Assembly: GCA_003221435.1 (NCBI GenBank)
Contig: QHRS01000038.1
Span: forward strand, 2,421-25,410
Direction of reading: 5' to 3'
DNA length: 22,990 nt
DNA from: Candidatus Rokuibacteriota bacterium
GTDB taxonomy: Bacteria > Methylomirabilota > Methylomirabilia > Rokubacteriales > CSP1-6
The translations under genes were made by a program, and so were the position numbers. The notes beneath the pieces were generated by a model. That model did no database searches, was not told the origin of the DNA, and worked only from the letters and a program-made list of their open reading frames with translations. Positions 1 to 5,914 of this stretch are shown here, piece by piece; the stretch's first letter is position 1, and each line of letters begins with the position of its first letter.

Positions 1-1015
1 CTGTCCGGTTGACTCGCGTCACGCGGCCTTGCGTATCGAGCTCATGGTAGCTCACGGGCGCCTCGTCATACAGTTGCCGGAATCTCGCCTCACTTTCGCG
101 GAGCGCTTCCTCCGCCCGCTTCCGTTCGGTGACGTCGCGGCCGATCCCCAGGACCCCGACCACTCGCCCATCCTCGAGTTGCGGCGTCATCTTGAATTCG
201 CCGACGCGAGGTTGCCCCGACTTCGCCAGGATACGGAGCTCGAAGATCGGGGGCGTTTCCGCTTGGAGGACGCGGCGAAAGTACTCCATGGCGAGGGGCA
301 AATCGTCGGGATGGACGAGGGGCGCGAACGGCTGGCCCAGCCACTCGTTGCGTGACCAACCGGTGATCGTCTCGAAGACGGGGTTGGCCGAAGTGATTCG
401 GGCGTCCGTGGACAGGGTGTAGATGACGTCCAGGACGTGGTCGACGAGATTTCGATACCGCTGCTCGGATTCCCGCAGCACGGCGTTGGCGTGCTCCTGG
501 ACGAAGCTGGCGGCCACCGCCTTGGTCACGCGGTTGGCGGCGGATTCGTAGGCGTCGAGGACGCGGTTCAACCGGGTGAAATCTCGTCGGTATTCGGCGA
601 ACAGCGAGCGCGTGAGCACGTCCCGGAGCAGCAGGACGATCCCCGGGACCTCCTGGGCCTCCGCGCCGCTCGGGATGATCCGCTGAGACAGGTCGCGCCC
701 AAAAGCGTGCAAGAGCTCGGGGCTGCCCGCCTCGAGCGCAGCCACGTAGCCGTCATAGATGGGAATCGCCTCGGCGACGAGCTCGTCCGTGGTCATCGCC
801 GTCAGCAGGCCGCGCTCGGAGATGCGCCGGACCCACTCCCCGCGGAGCTGCCCCTGGTTTCTCCGCAGATGCGCCACCGCCTCGCCCGGCGGCGCCTCGA
901 TGGCACTGGTCACCTGCTGAACGTCGCGCGGATCCGGCTGCCCATCGCCGATCTCACAGACCTTTAGTCTGCCGCGAATGAGGCCCTGCGCACCCACGAA
1001 GCAGGAGGTCTTCAC
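1..1015 (-). CDS. RsbRD-type N-terminal domain plus PAS sensor protein (3' end outside window)
   Basis: Reading the minus strand in one open frame from about 1015 to the left edge gives a signalling protein cut by the window. After about 35 residues comes an all-helical block (LRRNQGQLRGEWVRRISERG, later IPIYDGYVAALEAG and EYRRDFTRLNRVLDAYE) that matches the RsbT co-antagonist RsbRD N-terminal type. A PAS domain follows (SEQRYRNLVDHVLDVIYTLS, then HPDD and the closing GIGRDVTERKRAEEALRESE), and a second PAS domain begins (FRQLYDEAPVSYHELD). The missing end would be expected to carry a histidine kinase or further sensor modules, but it is not visible. The start is uncertain: GTG at 1015 and GTG at 913 are both in frame and neither has a clear Shine-Dalgarno. 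A degraded response-regulator gene lies directly upstream on the same strand, so the pair was probably a two-component operon. Confidence 0.8.
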   Translation of the reverse strand, partial: MKTSCFVGAQGLIRGRLKVCEIGDGQPDPRDVQQVTSAIEAPPGEAVAHLRRNQGQLRGEWVRRISERGLLTAMTTDELVAEAIPIYDGYVAALEAGSPELLHAFGRDLSQRIIPSGAEAQEVPGIVLLLRDVLTRSLFAEYRRDFTRLNRVLDAYESAANRVTKAVAASFVQEHANAVLRESEQRYRNLVDHVLDVIYTLSTDARITSANPVFETITGWSRNEWLGQPFAPLVHPDDLPLAMEYFRRVLQAETPPIFELRILAKSGQPRVGEFKMTPQLEDGRVVGVLGIGRDVTERKRAEEALRESEARFRQLYDEAPVSYHELDTQGRVTRVNRT

Positions 1016-1034
1016 TTGACACGATTTGGGGGAG

Positions 1035-1365
1035 GACCTCGCGACCGGACATCGGATATCGTGCTGACCTTCTCCAGGTGGTCCTTGACGGTGTACGGGC
1101 TCGGGTGGGACGCGCTTTGGTCAGGCCCCGGGTGAGATGCTGAATGATGGTACCGAGTTCTCCTGGCAGACGGATCGGATCATTTCAATCCCACCAGCTC
1201 GACGTCCTGGATGACGTACCCTTTCGCGCCCGCGACCAGGCTTCGGAGGAGGATGCCGTCTGCGCGTAGTTGGTGAACATCACGACCGCCGTCTTCGGGG
1301 CGACGGACATCGTAGACATTGCACCGCTCCCCGGCGCAATGTCAAGGTCCAACGGGCTCATGCTG
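1035..1365 (-). pseudogene. Decayed NarL/LuxR-family response regulator
   Basis: Conceptual translation of the minus strand shows receiver and LuxR-HTH pieces scattered over different frames. In order: LDLDIAPGSG (phospho-acceptor Asp region) and PKTAVVMFTNYA (end of beta-4). After a frame change come LRSLVAGAKGYVIQDVEL (the conserved K-G-Y receiver end) and a TGA stop. Then comes ELGTIIQHLTRGLT (start of the HTH) and, after another frame change, SPYTVKDHLEKVST (HTH recognition helix) and VRSR. No single frame spans it and parts of the receiver and HTH are missing, so it cannot make a working regulator. It sits immediately upstream of the RsbRD-PAS sensor on the same strand, suggesting that the sensor lost its partner here. 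The rest of the gap up to 1507 shows no gene that I can support. Confidence 0.7.
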
Positions 1366-1507
1366 AGTCGGGCACCGGCGCCTTCGGTTGCGTCGACGTC
1401 GTGCGTGGCCTTCTGGCCCGAGGGCGGGCGACCCGTCGGCGCGACGCTTTTCCATGTAACAAAGGCAGTGTCTAGACCGTCGAAGAGCCAGGAGACGTGG
1501 AGGCAAT

Positions 1508-2701
1508 GTGCCAGAAGAGCGGGGGCTAGGCTGCGGTCAAGCGGACGAGAACGTCATTATCGCGCAGTGTCTCGCCGGGGATCGGAAAGCCTACGCGATC
1601 CTGGTCGAGCGGTACAAGGATCTGGTCCATGACCTGGTATACCGAATGGTTGGAGATGCCGGAAAGGCCGAAGATGTTGCTCAGGACGCCTTCGTCAAAG
1701 CGTACCTGTCTCTCAGGGATTTCCGAGGAGAGTCTCGGTTCTCCACATGGCTGTGTCGCATTGCGATGAACCGATGTAAGGATTTGCTAAGGAGGGCGAG
1801 CCGAGAGGTCTTGATCCCCGGGGGTTCGGACGGGGAGCCTCACATTCCCGGTTCCGTGGACGAAGGGCCGACACCTGCGGTCATGCTGGAACAACGCGAG
1901 AGAGAGGCGGTTCTCCATCGAGCGCTTGCGAAGCTTCCCACGAAGTACCGCGAGGCGGTCGTTCTCCGTCATATGGAGGGGATGGATTTCAAGGAGGTCG
2001 GGAGTCTCCTGGGCATTCCCGCGGGCGCGGCCAAGGTGCGGACCTTCCGGGGCCGCGAAATGCTCAGGAGGCTTTTGGAGCACGAGGGGTTCAGCGAGCA
2101 GGAATTTAGTGTGCTTCTGGCTCAGGAGGAAAATCGCCGGATCCTCGACGCACATCGGGAGACGGCTCTCCTCCTGGCGGAGGTACGGCATCTCTCCCCA
2201 TCTTCTTCGTTTACCGAGGAGGTTTTGGCCTGTCTTCCCGAAAGGAGGTCTTCCCGGCGGGAGAAGGTGTGGGACATCTTCTGGGCCCCCCGCGCCCTTC
2301 GCTGGAATCTGGCGTCGGCCCTGGCGCTGAGCCTCGTCCTCGTCGTGACGCCGCTCGTGTGGAGAAGTCTTCCCGGCCGAAGTCCCGCCCCTGCGGGGCC
2401 TCATCCCGCTGTTACGCTCATTCGCTTCGTGCTGAATGCCCCGGGGGCTGAGCGGGTCTCCCTCGCGGGGGACTTTAATGGATGGCGGAGCGACGAAATC
2501 TTCCTCTCTGACAGGACCGGGCGGGGGCATTTTTCTACGGCGCTTCTTTTGAAGCCGGGCCGGTACGCCTACATGTTTGTCATCGACGGCACCAAGTGGG
2601 TCGCGGATCCTGGAGCGGATGGCCTTCGCGACGACGGCTTCGGGGACAGGAACGCCGTGGTCGATGTCCACGAAACGGGACAGGGCGATGGCGACACGTA
2701 G
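1508..2701 (+). CDS. ECF sigma factor fused to a transmembrane segment and CBM48/AMPK-type glycogen-binding domain
   Basis: The 397-residue product starts at GTG with TGGAGG four bases upstream. Residues about 15-96 are sigma-70 region 2 (ERYKDLVHDLVYRMVGD, AEDVAQDAFVKAYLSL, FSTWLCRIAMNRCKDLLRR). Residues about 130-190 are region 4 (LPTKYREAVVLRHMEGMDFK, helix-turn-helix EVGSLLGIPAGAAKVR). A charged helical stretch (195-260) leads to one membrane segment (266-285) and a Pro-rich linker. Residues about 302-387 form a beta-rich CBM48/isoamylase-N domain with the hallmark VSLAGDFNGW, RYAYMFVIDG and VADP motifs. Typical ECF factors are about 180-200 residues, and the part after 195 resembles a separate membrane-bound anti-sigma-like protein, so this appears to be a sigma/anti-sigma fusion. 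The inferred topology is sigma in the cytoplasm and glycan sensor outside. The next gene overlaps it by 14 bases, indicating one operon. Confidence 0.85.
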   Translation: MPEERGLGCGQADENVIIAQCLAGDRKAYAILVERYKDLVHDLVYRMVGDAGKAEDVAQDAFVKAYLSLRDFRGESRFSTWLCRIAMNRCKDLLRRASREVLIPGGSDGEPHIPGSVDEGPTPAVMLEQREREAVLHRALAKLPTKYREAVVLRHMEGMDFKEVGSLLGIPAGAAKVRTFRGREMLRRLLEHEGFSEQEFSVLLAQEENRRILDAHRETALLLAEVRHLSPSSSFTEEVLACLPERRSSRREKVWDIFWAPRALRWNLASALALSLVLVVTPLVWRSLPGRSPAPAGPHPAVTLIRFVLNAPGAERVSLAGDFNGWRSDEIFLSDRTGRGHFSTALLLKPGRYAYMFVIDGTKWVADPGADGLRDDGFGDRNAVVDVHETGQGDGDT

Positions 2702-3686
2702 GTCCGGATGCCGGGTCTTACTGATGGCCCTCATCCTGGGAATTTCGCTGAGCGGCTGGGCGATCGCCGAGGAGACGGCTAGCCGGGGCGAGCTTCTCTC
2801 CCGGACGCTTGAGACCGCCGACCTCTCGTCCGAGGCGAAGGCGCTCGTCCGGGCGAAGGCCGTCGAAACCATACGAGTGGGAATTCCGGAAAGCGAGGTC
2901 GCAGGACTGGTTCAGCGAGGCGTGGGCCGCGGGGTCGAAGCCGGGGAACTTGGCCGTCTCCTCGAGGTGGTGGCTGAGGCCAAGCGGCAAGGTCTTCCTG
3001 TGGGGCCGGTCCTGGATAAGGTGAAGGAGGGGCTCGCCAAGCGAGTCCCCCCGGAGCGCATCGTCAGCGTGGCCTCGCGAATCTCGGAGGAACTCGTGAC
3101 CTCACGCGATCTGATCCGTCAGGCTGAGCGGGACGGGGTACGGGTCAAGAAGGCGCGAGAGCGAGAGAGGGCGATTGAGGCGGTCGCGGATGCGCTGGGG
3201 AGGGGTATCTCGCCGGGGGAGGTGCAGGAGCTCTCGCGACACGTCTCTCGCCGAGAGGGAGCGATGTCCCGTCTAGAGGTGGCGGCCAAGGTCACCGCTG
3301 ATCTTGTCTCGATGGGTCTTGTCCCCCGGGAGGCCTCCGGGACCGTCGCGGCCGCCCTCTCGGAGGGTCTGAGTCGGCGGGATGTCGAGCGGCTGCCCGA
3401 GGGGCTGGCGCGCGAGCTGAGACGCGGGAGTTCTCCAGAGGAGGGAGCCAGGCGGCTGCGTGAAGAGATCCGATCCGGACGGCGAGACGATCGCCCAGGC
3501 CCGGATAAGGATAAAGATCGTGGCCCGGACCGAGATCGGCGCCGCCGCGAGGCCCGCGAGGTTCGCGTCGATCAAGCAACGGTGCCCACCGCAGCGGATG
3601 TATTAGCGCGATTCACCCCAGGGGTCCGGGAGGTGGAGTTCAGTCCAGGGCGAACAACGTTCTCGTCGAGATCGGGAACCGGTTGA
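2688..3686 (+). CDS. Secreted helical-repeat protein of unknown function (frameshifted before its C-terminal domain)
   Basis: I do not recognise a named family. The ATG at 2688 is chosen over an in-frame ATG at 2577 because it begins a clear signal peptide: MATRRSGCR, a hydrophobic core VLLMALILGISLSGWAIA, then cleavage near A-E-E. The mature part is rich in short charged helices that recur with the pattern G-(I/V/L)-P-x-x-x-V followed by L-x-x-V/A-L-x-x-G (for example RQGLPVGPVLDKVKEGLA, ALGRGISPGEVQELSRHV, LVSMGLVPREASGTVAAALS). After these comes a very basic/acidic tract (3478-3560; DKDKDRGPDRDRRRR). It overlaps the sigma-fusion gene by 14 bases, so they are probably co-translated. The last residues (GRTTFSSRSGTG) look out of frame. 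Loss of one G in the GGG at 3648-3650 would explain this, because the adjacent frame continues directly into the domain at 3683-3895. Confidence 0.7.
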   Translation: MATRRSGCRVLLMALILGISLSGWAIAEETASRGELLSRTLETADLSSEAKALVRAKAVETIRVGIPESEVAGLVQRGVGRGVEAGELGRLLEVVAEAKRQGLPVGPVLDKVKEGLAKRVPPERIVSVASRISEELVTSRDLIRQAERDGVRVKKARERERAIEAVADALGRGISPGEVQELSRHVSRREGAMSRLEVAAKVTADLVSMGLVPREASGTVAAALSEGLSRRDVERLPEGLARELRRGSSPEEGARRLREEIRSGRRDDRPGPDKDKDRGPDRDRRRREAREVRVDQATVPTAADVLARFTPGVREVEFSPGRTTFSSRSGTG

Positions 3687-3895
3687 CCGACGGGCAAAAG
3701 GTGGATTTCCGGGCCGGCTCCGAGCGATTCGCTGTCAAGAGGGAGGACGGTCAGGTCCGGGTGCGCATTGAAGGCGTGCGGTTGGACGCGAACGCCCGAG
3801 AGAACCTGGTTGCGGCTTTTTCCAACGTCGGTCGTTTCGAAGTCCAGGGAGTCGATCCAACCACGGGGAACCAGTTTCAGGTGGAGATCCGGTAG
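3683..3895 (+). CDS. C-terminal domain of the preceding secreted protein, in the shifted frame
   Basis: A short frame opens with TTG overlapping the TGA of the upstream gene and encodes 70 residues (DFRAGSERFAVKREDGQVRV, RIEGVRLDANARENLVAAF, FEVQGVDPTTGNQFQVEIR). These look like a compact beta-rich domain. Reading the same frame upstream of the TTG gives sensible sequence back to about 3650 (ANNVLVEIGNRLTDGQK), which continues the sense of the preceding protein. I therefore regard it as the true C-terminus of that protein, split by a one-base deletion, rather than an independent gene. Translational restart at the overlapping TTG/TGA remains possible, but there is no Shine-Dalgarno. No enzymatic motif is visible. 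Confidence 0.5.
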   Translation: MTDGQKVDFRAGSERFAVKREDGQVRVRIEGVRLDANARENLVAAFSNVGRFEVQGVDPTTGNQFQVEIR

Positions 3896-3936
3896 GGGTT
3901 ATTTTGCGGCTGGATCCAGACTCAAGAGGAGCAGGT

Positions 3937-5085
3937 ATGAGCAGGAAACAGCCAAAGAGCGGACGCCGCAGCCGCCCCGTCACGGCCGGCGTAGCTGGGC
4001 CGATGGTCAGGGGGCAGGGGATCATCCTCGTTGTGTCTATCTGGCTGACGCTGGTCCTTGGCGCCCTCGTCGTGGTGATCCGAGCTCCCGGCACCGTGGC
4101 CTCCTTAGAAACTGACGGCGCTGAGCTCTCTGGCGGCGCAACCGTCTGCCATGATCTAAGTGCCTCCGACGGGGCATGTATCCACTTTGCTCGTGCGGCT
4201 GGCCCGTCCCCGACTTCGACCCCGCCGCCGAGCACCACACCTCCGTCGCCAGCGTCGACCGAGTCGGTCATGCATGTGGCCGCGGTGGGCGATATCCACG
4301 GCCCGGGAGTTTCACCGGTCGCCGCCGCCACGGCGGCGGAGGCGGCCAAGGCCGATTTCATTCTCGGGCTCGGCGACTATCAGTACCAGGACGGCGCGAT
4401 GTCGAAATACAACAGCTATTTCGATAAGGATTGGGGCCCGAACGTTCCTAAGATGTATCCAGTCTTGGCTCCGCACCATGACCGGAACTGGGCCGACGCC
4501 GACCCACTGAAGTACTTTAACGGTAGGGGCGCTCACGGCTACAAGAGCCCCATACGCCTTCGACCCTACACTCCCTACTCCTTTGACAACGGGGACTGGC
4601 ACTTCATTGCGCTTCCAGATACCTGTGCCCGGACCCGCGGCTGCAGGATCGCTACCATCACATCCTGGCTGCAGCACGACCTCGACACCCACACGAATCA
4701 CTGTACGATCGCCTACTGGCACCAGCCGTACTTTACCAGCACGTCCGGTAGCCACGGCCAGGAAGCCAGTATAAAGCCATGGGTTGATCTCCTGGTTGCC
4801 AAGCACGTCGATATTATTCTGCAGGGCCACAATCACTTTTATGAGCGTTTCGCCCCTCAGAACGCCGCTCGCCAGGCCGCCGCGAATGGCCCTCAAGCCT
4901 TTGTGGTCGGGACCGGCGGCGTCGGCCTCCACCGCTTTAAGGACACGGCTCCCAACAGCGTGACTCGCAATGCCGGCACGTACGGCGTTCTGCAACTGAC
5001 GCTGAAGGAGGGTTCTTACGACTGGAAATTTGTCCCGGTCGCGGGCGGGACGTACACCGATAGTGGCTCCATGACCTGCCGCTAG
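3937..5085 (+). CDS. Membrane-anchored metallophosphoesterase (purple acid phosphatase-like)
   Basis: The start at ATG 3937 is supported by AGGAGCAGGT just upstream. The 382-residue protein has a basic N-terminus, one hydrophobic anchor at about residues 29-49 (GIILVVSIWLTLVLGALVVV) and a Pro/Ser/Thr linker (SPTSTPPPSTTPPSPAST). A calcineurin-like phosphoesterase domain follows, with the usual metal motifs in order: GDIHG, GLGDYQY, APHHDRN, AYWHQPYF and GHNHFYER. Other family hallmarks are present (YSFDNGDWHFIALP, VVGTGGVG, YGVLQLTLKEGSYDWKFVPV). The reaction is expected to be hydrolysis of phosphate mono- or diesters outside the membrane; the substrate is unknown. The family's GNH(D/E) motif reads HHD here, so a metal-bridging Asn is replaced by His. 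It lies 41 bases after the preceding gene, on the same strand, and is possibly the last gene of the sigma-factor operon. Confidence 0.85.
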   Translation: MSRKQPKSGRRSRPVTAGVAGPMVRGQGIILVVSIWLTLVLGALVVVIRAPGTVASLETDGAELSGGATVCHDLSASDGACIHFARAAGPSPTSTPPPSTTPPSPASTESVMHVAAVGDIHGPGVSPVAAATAAEAAKADFILGLGDYQYQDGAMSKYNSYFDKDWGPNVPKMYPVLAPHHDRNWADADPLKYFNGRGAHGYKSPIRLRPYTPYSFDNGDWHFIALPDTCARTRGCRIATITSWLQHDLDTHTNHCTIAYWHQPYFTSTSGSHGQEASIKPWVDLLVAKHVDIILQGHNHFYERFAPQNAARQAAANGPQAFVVGTGGVGLHRFKDTAPNSVTRNAGTYGVLQLTLKEGSYDWKFVPVAGGTYTDSGSMTCR

Positions 5086-5226
5086 CTGGCGTGTCTACGC
5101 CGCCCGGCTAAGCTCTGACCCGGCCGCGCCGCCGCGGGTCGGCGACACCCACGCCTGCCACCTGTGACTCGCCCGGGGCGGGAATGGTCCCTCAGGGACA
5201 AGGCGGAGAGATCCCCGGGGAGTCCG

Positions 5227-5478
5227 ATGACCCTCCAGAAGCTGAGCATCAAGTTCAACGCGAATACCGCGCAGTTTGACCTGCGCGTGAAGGGCAAGAA
5301 GACAGAGCTGAGAGACCCCGACGCCGGGCCGATCACCGCCTTGCTGGCGATCGGCGATCAGGAGTTCCGGAACACCCAGGACTGGCGATTGGCGGAGAAG
5401 GGGAAGAAGGGAGAGTCCTCCTGTAGGCCTCGGGGTCAACCGGATAGGCAGCCCCGGGGTTTTCCGCGGCGGGATTAA
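5227..5478 (+). CDS. Small hypothetical protein or gene fragment
   Basis: The frame encodes a plausible conserved-looking core (LSIKFNANTAQFDLRVKGKK, then ITALLAIGDQEFRNTQDWRL) that resembles the C-terminal end of larger secreted beta-rich proteins. The tail after GKKGESS is low-complexity Arg/Pro sequence that runs straight through a likely terminator hairpin. The real coding part therefore probably ends near 5425, and the rest is a frame artefact. No Shine-Dalgarno precedes the ATG at 5227; an in-frame GTG at 5164 is an alternative start, but the added residues look non-coding. I judge this a remnant more likely than a working gene, and no function can be assigned. Confidence 0.35.
   Translation: MTLQKLSIKFNANTAQFDLRVKGKKTELRDPDAGPITALLAIGDQEFRNTQDWRLAEKGKKGESSCRPRGQPDRQPRGFPRRD
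5428..5463 (+). terminator. Rho-independent terminator-like hairpin
   Basis: CCTCGGGG (5428-5435) pairs with CCCCGGGG (5452-5459) through eight pairs, one a G-U. The loop is 16 bases and TTTT follows at 5460-5463. It separates the fragment and phosphoesterase side from the promoter of the peptide gene. Confidence 0.55.
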
Positions 5479-5484
5479 GTGATC

Positions 5485-5509
5485 ATCGGAATTGCATGAT
5501 CGGAATTGC
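5485..5509. repeat. Tandem 11-bp direct repeat upstream of the peptide promoter
   Basis: ATCGGAATTGC occurs at 5485-5495 and again at 5499-5509, a 14-bp period. The second copy overlaps the proposed -35 box. The placement would suit a regulator binding site for the peptide cassette, but no bound factor can be named. Confidence 0.4.
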
Positions 5510-5534
5510 GCGTTCGTCCGCCGTCTTCTAGGTT
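5506..5534 (+). promoter_or_regulatory. Predicted sigma-70-type promoter of the peptide gene
   Basis: TTGCGC (5506-5511), a 17-base spacer and TAGGTT (5529-5534) fit a housekeeping promoter. Transcription would start near 5541, giving a leader of about 44 bases before the ATG at 5585. The same TTGCGC box with a 17-base spacer occurs before the tRNA-Leu gene in this window. Confidence 0.4.
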
Positions 5535-5584
5535 GGGAGGTGAAACTCGGATCATCGAGACGAGCCAAGAAGGAGGTGAAGGAA

Positions 5585-5767
5585 ATGGACACGTTCGTGA
5601 ATGGCGTCGAAGCTGAGGTGAGCGGGATGAAGGGGCTCACTCTGGGCGTTGGCGCGCTCGACGTCGAGGCGCTGGAGGAGCGCATCGCTCCGTGGCTCCT
5701 CGGCATCAGTCTTGGCGGCTCGGGGTGTGGGTGTGAGTGTCACTGTGGGGGTTCGAGCAGCTCCTAG
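5585..5767 (+). CDS. Candidate RiPP precursor peptide, 60 residues with Cys/Gly/Ser-rich tail
   Basis: The ATG at 5585 is fixed by AAGGAGGTGA (5570-5579), a full match to the anti-Shine-Dalgarno at ideal spacing. Residues 1-39 are a hydrophilic-to-amphipathic leader ending in DVEALEERIAPWLL. Residues 40-60 are a short core-like tail, GISLGGSGCGCECHCGGSSS plus a final Ser, with Cys at 48, 50, 52 and 54 in strict alternation, one His at 53 and four terminal Ser. The sharp change from leader to small, Cys-rich tail, the strong translation signal, its own promoter and the downstream M50 metallopeptidase with a PqqD/RRE-like domain are the usual marks of a ribosomally made, modified peptide. I cannot place it in a named RiPP class. 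A metallothionein-like metal-binding peptide is the main alternative. Confidence 0.65.
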   Translation: MDTFVNGVEAEVSGMKGLTLGVGALDVEALEERIAPWLLGISLGGSGCGCECHCGGSSSS

Positions 5768-5817
5768 TCGCTGACACGGACGCCCGCTCGCAGCTTTAAG
5801 AGGAGGTGGTGGGGACC

Positions 5818-5859
5818 AGCCCGGAAGAGCCGCTGATCGCTCAGTGGTCTTTCCGGGCT
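5818..5859 (+). promoter_or_regulatory. Long stem-loop between peptide gene and metallopeptidase gene
   Basis: AGCCCGGAA (5818-5826) pairs perfectly with TTCCGGGCT (5851-5859). Inside it, CTGA-TCGC-TCAG (5833-5844) forms a smaller hairpin. No T-run follows, so it is not a classic terminator. Its position would suit partial termination or mRNA stabilisation that makes more peptide than enzyme. A strong Shine-Dalgarno (AAGAGGAGG, 5797-5805) and GTG (5806) lie just before it. Confidence 0.45.
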
Positions 5860-5914
5860 GTTCCCGGAACTTCCATCCCGGGCGCGAGGTCTGAGGAGGT
5901 CTTTCACGATACCG

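Noticed and set aside
437..967. A 176-codon plus-strand frame at the left end
   Set aside because: It is antisense to the RsbRD-PAS sensor, whose minus-strand translation shows clear domain motifs.
1451..1476. ECF-type promoter (TGTAAC ... GTCTA) before the sigma-fusion gene
   Set aside because: The boxes are only about 9 bases apart, far short of the about 16 expected; autoregulation cannot be claimed from this.
1787..2872. A 361-codon minus-strand frame opposite the sigma-fusion gene
   Set aside because: It is a shadow frame; the plus strand has sigma-70 and CBM48 motifs.
5535..5545. Earlier in-frame GTG (5540) for the peptide gene
   Set aside because: Its upstream sequence is a weaker ribosome-binding site than AAGGAGGTGA before the ATG at 5585, and it would add a highly basic stretch unlike a leader start.
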